Below are positions 9,240 through 18,127 of a DNA stretch of 64,000 bases, piece by piece. The notes beneath the pieces are model-generated. The model ran no database searches. It was given only the letters and a program-made list of their open reading frames with translations, and was not told the DNA's origin. Both the position numbers and the translations under genes were made by a program. The DNA is from Streptomyces hayashii (GTDB lineage Bacteria; Actinomycetota; Actinomycetes; Streptomycetales; Streptomycetaceae). Each line of letters starts with the position of its first letter. Within the stretch, counting starts at the first letter, position 1. Where the stretch lies: positions 1 through 64,000 of the forward strand of contig NZ_JAHHIU010000093.1 in NCBI RefSeq assembly GCF_024539815.1, in the 5' to 3' direction.

Positions 9240-9554
9240 TCAGTCGGCCTGGTCGCCGAACGCCATCATCGTGACGCCGGCGACGAGCAGCCACAGGGCA
9301 CGCCTGGTGCGGCCCCTGGAGCCGAGGAACGCGGCGAGGGCGCAGACGGCGGCGCCGAGGGCGTAGGCCGCCGGGACCAGGGCCGGGGCGGAACGGGTGA
9401 GGCGCATGAGGGACGCGGCGAGGCCGGCGAGGGTGAGCAGCGCTCCGGTGGCGGTCGCCGTCCAGCGGGCCCGTCGGGCGTCCTCGGTGCCGTACTCCTC
9501 GTCCGGGTCCTCCGTGTCGCTGTGGGGTTCGGAGTCGGTGGTTCGTGCACTCAT
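9240..9554 (-). CDS. Small membrane protein, 104 aa
   Basis: From the ATG at 9554 the product has an acidic N-terminal tail (SHTEDPDEEYG-like) and three hydrophobic segments: TATGALLTLAGLAASLM, ALVPAAYALGAAVCALAAFLG and ALWLLVAGVTMMAFGD. It therefore looks like a three-helix membrane protein. No strong ribosome site is seen, and the frame could start a little further upstream. It lies downstream of the gatCAB terminator on the same strand. No family recognised. Confidence 0.65.
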   Translation of the reverse strand: MSARTTDSEPHSDTEDPDEEYGTEDARRARWTATATGALLTLAGLAASLMRLTRSAPALVPAAYALGAAVCALAAFLGSRGRTRRALWLLVAGVTMMAFGDQAD

Positions 9555-9591
9555 GGCGGGCGAGCGTAGCGCGTCGCGTTCGCGGCAGGGC

Positions 9592-9624
9592 AAAGGGGTG
9601 CACCGGCTCGCGGTGCACCCCTTT
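9592..9624 (-). terminator. Strong hairpin terminator of the gatCAB operon
   Basis: A perfect 13-base stem, AAAGGGGTGCACC at 9592-9604 with GGTGCACCCCTTT at 9612-9624, closes a 7-base loop. It sits 17 bases after the gatB stop on the minus strand and ahead of the next minus-strand gene. Confidence 0.8.
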
Positions 9625-9641
9625 CCGGAGTCCGGCGGGGC

Positions 9642-11156
9642 TCAGCCCTCGCTGACGCCCAGCTTCTCCAGGATCAGCTCCTTGACGCGGGCCGCGTCGG
9701 CCTGGCCGCGCGTGGCCTTCATCACCGCGCCGACCAGTGCGCCGGCGGCGGCGAGCTTGCCGCCGCGGATCTTGTCGGCGATGCCCGGGTTGCCCGCGAT
9801 GGCCTCGTCGACGGCCGTGCCCAGCGCGGAGTCGTCGGAGACGACCTTCAGCCCGCGCTTGTCGACGACCTCGTCCGGACCGCCCTCGCCCGCGAGGACG
9901 CCCTCGATGACCTGGCGGGCCAGCTTGTCGTTCAGGTCGCCCTTGAGCACCAGCTCGGCGACCCGCGCGACCTGCACCGGCGTGATGGCCAGCTCGTCGA
10001 GCGCGACGCCCGACTCGTTGGCGCTGCGGGCCAGTTCGCCCATCCACCACTTGCGGGCGGAGGCCGCGTCGGCCCCGGCGTCGATGGTGGCGACGATCAG
10101 GTCCAGCGCACCGGCGTTGAGGATCGACTGCATGTCCAGGGCGGTGATGCCCCACTCGGCGACCAGCCGGTTGCGGCGGGCCAGCGGCAGCTCCGGCAGA
10201 CCGGCGCGGATCTCCTCGACCCACGCGCGGGACGGGGCGACCGGCACCAGGTCGGGCTCCGGGAAGTACCGGTAGTCCTCGGCCTCCTCCTTCACGCGGC
10301 CCGAGGTCGTGGACCCGGTGTCCTCGTGGAAGTGGCGGGTCTCCTGGATGATCGTGCCGCCGTCGTTCAGCACGGCCGCGTGCCGCATGATCTCGAAACG
10401 GGCCGCGCGCTCCACGGACCGCAGCGAGTTCACGTTCTTCGTCTCGGACCGCGTGCCGAACTTCTCCCGGCCGTGCGGGCGCAGCGACAGGTTCACGTCG
10501 CAGCGCATCTGGCCCATCTCCATGCGGGCCTCGGAGACGCCGAGCGCCTTGATGACCTCGCGCAGCTCACGCACGTACGCCCGGGCGACCTCGGGAGCGC
10601 GCTCGCCCGCGCCCTCGATCGGCTTGGTGACGATCTCGATGAGCGGGATGCCGGCGCGGTTGTAGTCCAGCAGCGAGTGGGACGCGCCGTGGATGCGGCC
10701 GGTGGCGCCGCCGACGTGGGTCGACTTGCCGGTGTCCTCCTCCATGTGGGCGCGCTCGATCTGCACCCGGAAGGTCTCGCCGTCCTCCAGCTGCACGTCG
10801 AGGTAGCCGTCGAAGGCGATCGGCTCGTCGTACTGGGAGGTCTGGAAGTTCTTCGGCATGTCCGGATAGAAGTAGTTCTTCCGGGCGAAACGGCACCACT
10901 CGGCGATCTCGCAGTTCAGCGCGAGACCGATCTTGATCGCCGACTCGATCCCGATCGCGTTGACGACCGGGAGCGCGCCGGGCATGCCGAGGCAGGTGGG
11001 GCAGGTCTGCGTGTTGGCGTCCCTACCGAGCTCGGTCGAGCAGCCGCAGAACATCTTCGTCTTGGTGCCGAGTTCGACATGGACCTCTAGGCCCATGACG
11101 GGGTCGTACGACGCGAGTGCGTCCTCGTACGACACCAGGTCGGTCGTGGTGGTCAC
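9642..11156 (-). CDS. gatB: Aspartyl/glutamyl-tRNA amidotransferase subunit B
   Basis: The 504-residue protein begins YDPVMGLEVHVELGTKTKMFCGCS and carries the zinc-binding cysteines (CGC, then CPTCLGMPGALPV) and the catalytic-core segment RAHMEEDTGKSTHVG typical of GatB. Its C-terminal ~150 residues are the YqeY/tail domain that binds the tRNA. GatCAB converts Glu-tRNA(Gln) or Asp-tRNA(Asn) to the correctly charged form in organisms lacking the matching synthetase; GatB binds the mischarged tRNA and activates it with ATP. The start is GTG at 11156 with AGGGAAG upstream. It is the last gene of gatC-gatA-small protein-gatB, followed by a strong terminator. Confidence 0.97.
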   Translation of the reverse strand: MTTTTDLVSYEDALASYDPVMGLEVHVELGTKTKMFCGCSTELGRDANTQTCPTCLGMPGALPVVNAIGIESAIKIGLALNCEIAEWCRFARKNYFYPDMPKNFQTSQYDEPIAFDGYLDVQLEDGETFRVQIERAHMEEDTGKSTHVGGATGRIHGASHSLLDYNRAGIPLIEIVTKPIEGAGERAPEVARAYVRELREVIKALGVSEARMEMGQMRCDVNLSLRPHGREKFGTRSETKNVNSLRSVERAARFEIMRHAAVLNDGGTIIQETRHFHEDTGSTTSGRVKEEAEDYRYFPEPDLVPVAPSRAWVEEIRAGLPELPLARRNRLVAEWGITALDMQSILNAGALDLIVATIDAGADAASARKWWMGELARSANESGVALDELAITPVQVARVAELVLKGDLNDKLARQVIEGVLAGEGGPDEVVDKRGLKVVSDDSALGTAVDEAIAGNPGIADKIRGGKLAAAGALVGAVMKATRGQADAARVKELILEKLGVSEG

Positions 11157-11171
11157 GGTGAAACTTCCCTC

Positions 11172-11411
11172 TCAGCCCAGCAGGACGTCGTCGTCGCCCA
11201 GCCGCTTCAGCTCGCGGTACAGGATGGCGAGGCCGGTGACGATGGCGACGGCGGACACGGTGGCGTCGATCAGGACCAGCGTGTCCTTCTCGGCACGGGC
11301 CTTCTTGAGCCGCTTGGCGACGCCGATCGCGCCGAACGCGGTCCCGGCGATGGACAGGTACGTACCGGACTTGGACTTCTTGAAGCCCTTGGCCTTGTTC
11401 AGTGCGCTCAC
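11172..11411 (-). CDS. Small membrane protein inside the gat operon, 79 aa
   Basis: The GTG start at 11411 overlaps the gatA stop in a GTGA arrangement and the gene ends 15 bases before gatB, so it is clearly part of the operon. The product starts with a Lys-rich stretch (NKAKGFKKSKSGTYLS), then has two hydrophobic segments (IAGTAFGAIGVAKRLKK is short; LVLIDATVSAVAIVTGLAILY is a clear helix), and a charged tail. I know of no function. Its position between two subunits of one enzyme suggests a conserved operon member of streptomycetes, but no role in amidation can be inferred from the sequence. Confidence 0.85.
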   Translation of the reverse strand: MSALNKAKGFKKSKSGTYLSIAGTAFGAIGVAKRLKKARAEKDTLVLIDATVSAVAIVTGLAILYRELKRLGDDDVLLG

Positions 11412-12910
11412 AGCGACGGAGCCTCCTCCAGAAGCGGGTGACCCCACCTTTCCACGAAGGCGGCCTCGACGGCGGCGCCGACCTTGTAAAGACGGTCGTC
11501 CTTCAGCGCCGGGGCGATGATCTGCAGACCGACCGGGAGGCCGTCCTCCGGGGCCAGACCGCAGGGCAGCGACATGGCCGCGTTGCCCGCGAGGTTGGTC
11601 GGGATGGTGCACAGGTCGGCCAGGTACATCGCCATCGGGTCGTCGGCGCGCTCGCCGATCGCGAAGGCGGTGGTCGGGGTCGTCGGCGAGACGATCACGT
11701 CGACCTGCTCGAAGGCCTTCTCGAAGTCGCGCGTGATGAGCGTGCGGACCTTCTGCGCGGAGCCGTAGTAGGCGTCGTAGTAGCCGCTCGACAGGGCGTA
11801 CGTGCCGAGCATGATGCGCCGCTTGACCTCGGGACCGAAGCCCGCCTCACGGGTGAGGGAGGTGACGTCCTCGGCGGAGCGGGTCCCGTCGTCGCCGACG
11901 CGCAGGCCGTAGCGCAGGCCGTCGAAGCGGGCCAGGTTGGACGAGCACTCGGACGGCGCGATCAGGTAGTACGCCGACAGGGCGAGGTCGAAGGACGGGC
12001 AGTCCAGCTCGACGATCTCGGCGCCCAGCTCCTTGAGGAGCGCGACGGACTCGTCGAAGCGCTGGATGACGCCCGCCTGGTAGCCCTCGCCGCGGAACTG
12101 CTTGACGACGCCGACGCGCATGCCGGCGACGCTGCCGTTGCGGGCGGCCTCGACGACCGGCGGGACGGGCGCGTCGATCGACGTCGAGTCCAGCGGGTCG
12201 TGTCCGGCGATGACCTCGTGCAGCAGCGCCGCGTCCAGGACCGTGCGGGCGCAGGGGCCGCCCTGGTCGAGCGAGGACGAGAAGGCGACCATGCCGTAGC
12301 GCGAGACCGCGCCGTAGGTGGGCTTCACGCCGACCGTGCCGGTGACCGCGGCCGGCTGACGGATGGAGCCGCCGGTGTCGGTGCCGATGGCCAGCGGCGC
12401 CTGGAAGGACGCGAGCGCGGCGGACGAACCGCCGCCGGAGCCGCCGGGGATCTTGGTGAGGTCCCAGGGGTTGCCGGTCGGGCCGTAGGCGCTGTTCTCG
12501 GTGGAGGACCCCATGGCGAACTCGTCCATGTTGGTCTTGCCGAGGATGACCACGTCGGCGGCCTTCAGCCGCTTGGTGAGCGTCGCGTCGTACGGCGGGA
12601 TCCAGCCTTCGAGGATCTTGGAGCCGACGGTCGTCGGGATGCCCTCGGTGGTGAAGATGTCCTTCAGCGCGAGCGGGACGCCGGCCAGCGGGCCGAGCTT
12701 CTCGCCCCGCTCCCGCTTCTCGTCGACGGCGCGGGCCTGCGCGAGGGCGCCCTCGCGGTCGACGTGCAGGAAGGCGTGGACCTTCTCGTCGACGGCCTCG
12801 ATACGGGCCAGGTGGGCCTCGGCGACCTGGACGGCCGTGAGCTCGCCGGAGGCGATCCTCGCGGCGGTCTCGGCGGCGGTGAGCCTGATGATGGTGACGT
12901 TGTCCGTCAT
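11408..12910 (-). CDS. gatA: Aspartyl/glutamyl-tRNA amidotransferase subunit A
   Basis: The 500-residue protein is an amidase-signature enzyme. The catalytic Lys lies in LALKDIF (about K83), the bridging Ser in PGGSGGGSS (about S158) and the nucleophile in TDTGGSIRQPA (about S182). GatA releases ammonia from glutamine and channels it to GatB. It begins 5 bases after gatC and overlaps the next small gene by four bases, a tight operon arrangement. Length is typical for the family. Confidence 0.97.
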   Translation of the reverse strand: MTDNVTIIRLTAAETAARIASGELTAVQVAEAHLARIEAVDEKVHAFLHVDREGALAQARAVDEKRERGEKLGPLAGVPLALKDIFTTEGIPTTVGSKILEGWIPPYDATLTKRLKAADVVILGKTNMDEFAMGSSTENSAYGPTGNPWDLTKIPGGSGGGSSAALASFQAPLAIGTDTGGSIRQPAAVTGTVGVKPTYGAVSRYGMVAFSSSLDQGGPCARTVLDAALLHEVIAGHDPLDSTSIDAPVPPVVEAARNGSVAGMRVGVVKQFRGEGYQAGVIQRFDESVALLKELGAEIVELDCPSFDLALSAYYLIAPSECSSNLARFDGLRYGLRVGDDGTRSAEDVTSLTREAGFGPEVKRRIMLGTYALSSGYYDAYYGSAQKVRTLITRDFEKAFEQVDVIVSPTTPTTAFAIGERADDPMAMYLADLCTIPTNLAGNAAMSLPCGLAPEDGLPVGLQIIAPALKDDRLYKVGAAVEAAFVERWGHPLLEEAPSL

Positions 12911-12915
12911 GGCGG

Positions 12916-13212
12916 TTAGTCCTCCCCCAGGATCTGCGGCACCTTGAAACGCTGCTGCTCCTGGGCCGGGGCGCCGGAGAGCGCCTGCTCGGGGGTGAGC
13001 GACGGACGGACCTCGTCCGCCCGCATGACGTTGGTCAGCGGGAGCGGGTGCGAGGTCGGCGGTACGTCTTGGTCGGCGACCTCGCTGACGCGGGCGACCG
13101 CGCCGATGATGTCGTCCAGCTGTCCCGCGAAGTGTTCGAGCTCTTCGGGCTTCAGCTCCAGACGCGCCAGCCGGGCGAGGTGGGCGACCTCCTCGCGCGT
13201 GATGCCAGGCAT
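12916..13212 (-). CDS. gatC: Aspartyl/glutamyl-tRNA amidotransferase subunit C
   Basis: The 98-residue protein starts MPGITREEVAHLARLARLEL and contains LDDIIGAVARVSEVADQDVPPTSH and MRADEVRPSLT, the GatC pattern of a helix wrapping the GatA-GatB interface. It is the first gene of the operon. AGAGGAA precedes the ATG at 13212. The ~190 bases upstream, to the RmdB-like gene, should hold the operon promoter, but I could not pick out convincing -35/-10 boxes. Confidence 0.95.
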   Translation of the reverse strand: MPGITREEVAHLARLARLELKPEELEHFAGQLDDIIGAVARVSEVADQDVPPTSHPLPLTNVMRADEVRPSLTPEQALSGAPAQEQQRFKVPQILGED

Positions 13213-13403
13213 GCAGCGTTCCTCTGGGGTGGAGTGAATGAGTGTGTGCTTCCGCCCAATCCTAGGGTGCGGGGCGGCCTGTCCGTGAAACGGTTCGGCT
13301 CGCCTCCCGGGTTCCCGCCGGCGCCCCCGGGCCGCCGTGCCCTCGCCGAGCCTCTGCCCAAGGGACCGGGCGAACGGGTGAACATGCGGGGCGGAGGGGA
13401 CGG

Positions 13404-15650
13404 CTACTCGTCCGAGGCGGCCGCCGGGAGGGCCGCGGCGGGGCGCTGCCAGCCGCGCGAGCCGCGGGCCCGCAGCCAGGCCGTCGTCTCCTCGGGGGGC
13501 ATCGCGGCGGCCACCAGCCAGCCCTGGACCGCGTCGCAGCCCAGATCGCGCAGACGTTCCCACGTCTCGTCGTCCTCGACGCCCTCGGCGACCACCAGCA
13601 GGCCCAGGGAATGCGCGAGGTCGAGGGTGCAGCGCACGATCTCGGCGTCCTCGGCGTCCACGGCCAGCCTGGCCACGAAGGAGCGGTCGATCTTCAGCTC
13701 GCTCACCGGGAGCCTGCGCAGATGGACCAGGGAGGAGTAGCCGGTGCCGAAGTCGTCCAGGGACATCTTGACGCCGTGGCCGGTCAGCGCGTTGAGGGTG
13801 TCGGCGGCGCGCTGCGGGTCCTCCAGGAGGACGTGCTCGGTTATCTCCAGTTGGAGCGCTCCCGCGGGCACTCCGTGCCGGGCGAGGCGCGCGGCGACGG
13901 AGCCGGCGAACCCCGGCGTGTGGACGTCGCGGGGGGAGACGTTCACCGCGACCGGCACGTACAGGCCCTGGGCCCGCCACCGGGCGACCTGGGCGAGCGC
14001 GGTGTCCAGCACGTACTCCGTCAGATAGGGCATCAGCCCGGACGACTCGGCGATCGCTATGAACTCGTCCGGCGGCACCTTCCCGCGCTCCGGGTGCACC
14101 CAGCGGACCAGGGCCTCCAGGCCCGCCACCTGTCCGTCGAAGCGGACCTTCGGCTGGTAGTGCAGCTGCACCTCGTGCGCGTCGAGGGCGCGCCGCAGGT
14201 CGCCCAGCAGACCGAGCCGGTCGGGGGTGTTGGAGTCGCGCTTGGACTCGTACACCTCGACCCCGGTGCGGTCCCGCTTGGCCTGGTACATCGCCACGTC
14301 GGCCCGGCGCAGCAGGCCCTCGGCGTCGAGCGCGTGGTCGGGGAAGACGGCGACCCCGGCGCTGGCCTCCAGCACGAGGGTGAGGCCGTCGAGGTCGAGG
14401 GGCGAGCTCAGGTCGGCGACCAGGGCGCGGGCGATCCGGCTCGCGGAGGTCGTGGAGTCCGCGACGGGCAGTAAGACGGCGAACTCGTCCCCGCCGAGCC
14501 GCGCGACCTCCGCCCCGCGCGGGAGGGCGACCCGCAGCCGGTCGGCTATCTGCAGCAGCAGCCGGTCTCCGGCGAGATGGCCGAGGGTGTCGTTGACGGA
14601 GCGGAAACGGTCGAGGTCGATCAGCATCAGGGCGGCCCGGGCGCCGATGCGTTCGGCGTCGTCCAGGGCGGTCCAGATGCGCTCCAGCAGCCACTGCCGG
14701 TTGGGCAGCCCGGTCAGCGGGTCGCGCAGCTGCTCCTCGGCGCGGGCGCGCGCTATCCACAGGGTGGAGTCGAGGGCGATGAGCGGGATGGCGAACAGCG
14801 GCAGCAGGACGGGCTTGGCCACGGCCACCACACAGATCAGCGGGGCGATGCCCAGCAGGGCTACCGCCACCAGCCCCTGTCTGACCAGGGCGGTGCGGGC
14901 GACGGTGGGCAGTCCGCCCACGCGGGGGGCGTGCAGATACCAGAGCAGGACGCGGGTGGCGGCGAGGTAGGCGACGGCCACCAGGATGACCTGCGGGGCG
15001 GTGTAGAGCGTCCAGGTGTCGGGGGCCCAGGGGCGCTCCACGGACGGTATCCGTCCGCAGGCGGCCAGCAGGAGCGCGCCCGCGCCGATGCCGAGGATGT
15101 CCACCGCGCCGTGCAGGACGCCCTGCCGCCAGCGGTGGCGCCTGGCTATGCCGACCAGCACGACGACGGTGAGGCTGACCATGCCGGCCGGCACCCAGCC
15201 GTACAGCAGCAGCACGGCGAGGGTGAGGGCGGCGCCGGAACCGGTGCCGCCCCACCAGCGGGCGCGGCCGAGGAGGACCAGGTGTCCGACGATGACGCCG
15301 GCCAGGACGGCCAGCGCCCAGCCGGCTTCGCCGGACGGGAAGAGCGCATGGCCGTCGGTGAAGGCGCGGTAGAACCCCGCGCCGAGGGCGAAGGCGGCCG
15401 CGCCGACGACGGTCGCGGGCAGCGCGGGCCAGGGCAGGCTCCGGTCGGATTCGGCGCCGCCGGGCAGACCGGGAGGCGGCTGGACGCGGGCACGCGCGTC
15501 CAGGGTGGAGTGCGGCTCGGTGTGCGGTACGTACGCCTCCGCGCCCGGACGTCCCTCGGAGCGCTCCGTCCACCAGCTCCCCCACCAGACGCCGGCGACC
15601 CGGCGTCGGCGCACCGCCTCGTCCGGGGCAGCGCTCTCGGTCGGTTCCAT
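13404..15650 (-). CDS. rmdB: Membrane GGDEF/EAL cyclic di-GMP protein, RmdB-like, with a TTA codon
   Basis: From the ATG at 15650 (AGAGGG upstream) the product is 748 residues. After an ~70-residue soluble tail come several membrane helices (about 75-320), then a GGDEF domain with LGGDEF at about 385-390 and an EAL domain with LEALVRW at about 511-517. EAL catalytic elements look intact: EITEH, LDDFGTGYSS, ELKIDRSF and VAEGVED. Both domains may be active, or GGDEF may be sensory. In S. coelicolor the membrane phosphodiesterase RmdB, which affects development, is encoded beside ligA, as here; that comparison is from memory. Codon 393 (14472-14474), inside GGDEF, is TTA, so translation should depend on the bldA tRNA. 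Confidence 0.88.
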   Translation of the reverse strand: MEPTESAAPDEAVRRRRVAGVWWGSWWTERSEGRPGAEAYVPHTEPHSTLDARARVQPPPGLPGGAESDRSLPWPALPATVVGAAAFALGAGFYRAFTDGHALFPSGEAGWALAVLAGVIVGHLVLLGRARWWGGTGSGAALTLAVLLLYGWVPAGMVSLTVVVLVGIARRHRWRQGVLHGAVDILGIGAGALLLAACGRIPSVERPWAPDTWTLYTAPQVILVAVAYLAATRVLLWYLHAPRVGGLPTVARTALVRQGLVAVALLGIAPLICVVAVAKPVLLPLFAIPLIALDSTLWIARARAEEQLRDPLTGLPNRQWLLERIWTALDDAERIGARAALMLIDLDRFRSVNDTLGHLAGDRLLLQIADRLRVALPRGAEVARLGGDEFAVLLPVADSTTSASRIARALVADLSSPLDLDGLTLVLEASAGVAVFPDHALDAEGLLRRADVAMYQAKRDRTGVEVYESKRDSNTPDRLGLLGDLRRALDAHEVQLHYQPKVRFDGQVAGLEALVRWVHPERGKVPPDEFIAIAESSGLMPYLTEYVLDTALAQVARWRAQGLYVPVAVNVSPRDVHTPGFAGSVAARLARHGVPAGALQLEITEHVLLEDPQRAADTLNALTGHGVKMSLDDFGTGYSSLVHLRRLPVSELKIDRSFVARLAVDAEDAEIVRCTLDLAHSLGLLVVAEGVEDDETWERLRDLGCDAVQGWLVAAAMPPEETTAWLRARGSRGWQRPAAALPAAASDE

Positions 15651-15861
15651 TCCCGTCCCTCTCACAGCCGGCGGTGCCCACGCCACGCGGCCCGTTGCCC
15701 GACGATCCCGGGCGGCGCCGCGTTGGAAAACCCTTCCTTCTGCCCGCCAGGAGCAGAGGGATGCCCCGACCGCAGCTGGGCACGGCAGGCGCACGCCTCA
15801 ACAGTAGGCCGCAGAAGGCTTCCACGGGCAGCGGTCGTCGACGGTTGCCCGAATGCGCCCC

Positions 15862-15901
15862 GGCCACCCGTATGCATCTGGTATGCGCCGATCGGGTGGC
15901 C
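15862..15901 (-). terminator. Hairpin terminator of ligA
   Basis: GGCCACCCG at 15862-15870 pairs with CGGGTGGCC at 15893-15901. The 22-base interior contains a smaller ATGC/GCAT stem. It lies just downstream of the ligA stop on the minus strand. Confidence 0.65.
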
Positions 15902-15919
15902 TTCAACCGCCGCCGCGCG

Positions 15920-18112
15920 CTACTCCTCGACGGGCAGGGCCGCTTCGGAAGCCGCCTCGGGACCGTGTTCCAGCAGGACGGTGAAGCCGTCCTCGTTCAG
16001 GACCGGAACCTTGAGCTGCATCGCCTTGTCGTACTTCGATCCGGGGCTGTCACCCACAACGACGAACGACGTCTTCTTGGAGACCGAACCGGTGACCTTC
16101 GCCCCGCGGCTCTGCAGGGCGTCCTTGGCGCCGTCCCGGGTGAAGTGTTCGAGGGTTCCGGTGACGACGACCGTGAGCCCTTCGAGAGGGCGCGGCCCTT
16201 CGTCCTCGGCGGAGCCCTCCTCCTCCATGCGGACGCCGGCCGCCTTCCACTTGCGCAGGATCTCCTGGTGCCACTCCTCGGCGAACCACTCCTTGAGGGA
16301 GGCGGCGATGATGGCGCCGACCCCGTCGGTGGCCGCGAGCTCCTCCTCGGTGGCCCGCTCGATGCGCTCGATCGAGCGGAACTCACGGGCCAGCGCCTCC
16401 GCCGCGACCGGTCCGACATGGCGGATCGACAGGCCGGTGAGGATCCGCGCCAGCGGGCGCTCCTTGGCGGCGGCGATGGTGTCGAGCATGGCGAGCGCGT
16501 TCTTCTTGGGCTCGCCCTGCTGGTTGGCGAAGACCGTGGCGATCTTCTCCTCGCCGGTCTTCGGATCCCGCTTGGGCAGTCCGCTGTCCTGGTCGAGCAC
16601 GTACGCCTTGATGGGCAGCAGCCGGTCGATGGTGAGGTCGAACAGGTCGCCCTCGTCGGCCAGCGGAGGGGTCTCCGGCTCCAGCGGCTTGGTGAGGGCG
16701 GCCGCGGCCACGTACCCGAAGTGGTCGATGTCCAGTGCCTTGCGGCCGGCCAGGTAGAACAGGCGCTCGCGCAACTGGGCTGGGCAGGTGCGGGCGTTGG
16801 GGCAGCGCAGGTCGACGTCCCCCTCCTTCATCGGCCGTAGCGCCGTGCCGCACTCGGGGCATTCGGACGGCATCACGAAGGCGCGTTCGGTTCCGTCGCG
16901 CAGATCCGCCACCGGCCCGAGGATCTCCGGGATCACGTCACCGGCCTTGCGCAGCACCACGGTGTCGCCGATCAGGACGCCCTTGGCCTTGACGACGTCC
17001 TGGTTGTGCAGGGTGGCGAACTCGACCTCGGAGCCGGCCACGGTCACCGGCTCGACCTGGGCGTACGGCGTGACGCGGCCGGTGCGGCCGACGCCCACCT
17101 TGATGTCGACGAGCTTGGTGTTGACCTCCTCCGGCGCGTACTTGTAGGCGATCGCCCAGCGGGGCGCGCGGGCCGTGGACCCGAGCCGGCCCTGGAGCCT
17201 GATCTCGTCGAGCTTGACGACCACGCCGTCGATCTCGTGCTCCACCGAGTGCCGGTTCTCGCCGAAGTAGGCGATGAACTCCCGTACGCCGTCGAGGTCG
17301 TCGACCACCTTGTTGTGCCGGGAGGTGGGCAGACCCCACGTCTTGAGGAGGTCGTAGGCCTCGGAGAGACGGCCGAAACCCTCGTAGCCCTCCAGGGCGC
17401 CGATGCCGTGCACGACCATGTGCAGCGGACGGGAGGCGGTGACGCGCGGGTCCTTCTGGCGCAGGGAACCGGCCGCCGCGTTGCGCGGGTTGGCGAAGGG
17501 CTTGTCGCCGGCCTCGACCAGCCGGGCGTTGAGCTCCTCGAACTTCTCCATCGGGAAGTAGACCTCGCCGCGGATCTCCACCAGGGACGGGACCCCGTCG
17601 CCCGTGAGGCGGTCGGGGATCTCCGCGATGGTGCGCACGTTGGGCGTGATGTCCTCGCCCGTGCGGCCGTCGCCGCGGGTCGCCGCGCGCGTGAGCCGGC
17701 CGTTCTCGTACGTGAGGTTGACGGCCAGGCCGTCGACCTTGAGCTCGCACAGGAAGTGGTGGGTCAGGGAGCCGACGTCCTTGTGGACGCGCTCGGCCCA
17801 GGCGGCGAGCTCCAGGTCGTCGAAGGCGTTGTCCAGCGAGAGCATCCGCTCGCGGTGCTGGACGGCCGTGAACTCCGTGGCGTACGCGCCCGCGACCTTC
17901 TGGGTCGGCGAGTCGGGAGTGCGCAGCTCGGCGTACTGCTCCTCCAGCGCCTCCAGGGCGCGCAGCAGCCGGTCGAACTCCGCGTCGCTGATGACGGGAG
18001 CGTCCTTCACGTAGTACCGGAAGCGGTGCTCCTCGATCTGCTCAGCGAGCTGCGCGTGCTGCTCCCGTGCCTCCGAGGGCACCGTCGTCTCCGCTTGACT
18101 GTCGCCGGCCAC
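15920..18112 (-). CDS. ligA: NAD-dependent DNA ligase
   Basis: The 730-residue protein has all LigA parts: N-terminal NAD-binding Ia domain, adenylation domain with CELKVDG (adenylated Lys about 125), OB fold, a four-cysteine zinc finger (CPECGTAL and CPNARTCP), HhH repeats and a C-terminal BRCT domain (GLTVVVTGTLEHFTRD to the end). It seals nicks during replication and repair using NAD+. There is a moderately long insert between zinc finger and HhH (LPIKAYVLDQDSGLPKRDP region), typical of Streptomyces LigA. The start is GTG at 18112, preceded by GGGAGG. The neighbouring methionine-synthase-like gene ends 15 bases upstream on the same strand. Confidence 0.97.
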   Translation of the reverse strand: MAGDSQAETTVPSEAREQHAQLAEQIEEHRFRYYVKDAPVISDAEFDRLLRALEALEEQYAELRTPDSPTQKVAGAYATEFTAVQHRERMLSLDNAFDDLELAAWAERVHKDVGSLTHHFLCELKVDGLAVNLTYENGRLTRAATRGDGRTGEDITPNVRTIAEIPDRLTGDGVPSLVEIRGEVYFPMEKFEELNARLVEAGDKPFANPRNAAAGSLRQKDPRVTASRPLHMVVHGIGALEGYEGFGRLSEAYDLLKTWGLPTSRHNKVVDDLDGVREFIAYFGENRHSVEHEIDGVVVKLDEIRLQGRLGSTARAPRWAIAYKYAPEEVNTKLVDIKVGVGRTGRVTPYAQVEPVTVAGSEVEFATLHNQDVVKAKGVLIGDTVVLRKAGDVIPEILGPVADLRDGTERAFVMPSECPECGTALRPMKEGDVDLRCPNARTCPAQLRERLFYLAGRKALDIDHFGYVAAAALTKPLEPETPPLADEGDLFDLTIDRLLPIKAYVLDQDSGLPKRDPKTGEEKIATVFANQQGEPKKNALAMLDTIAAAKERPLARILTGLSIRHVGPVAAEALAREFRSIERIERATEEELAATDGVGAIIAASLKEWFAEEWHQEILRKWKAAGVRMEEEGSAEDEGPRPLEGLTVVVTGTLEHFTRDGAKDALQSRGAKVTGSVSKKTSFVVVGDSPGSKYDKAMQLKVPVLNEDGFTVLLEHGPEAASEAALPVEE

Positions 18113-18127
18113 CGTGTCGTCCTCCCG

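Noticed and set aside
11486..11490. TAA on the plus strand inside gatA and similar spots in oppA, oppB and others, as possible TTA codons
   Set aside because: They fall across codon boundaries (for example CTT TAC) and are not in-frame TTA.
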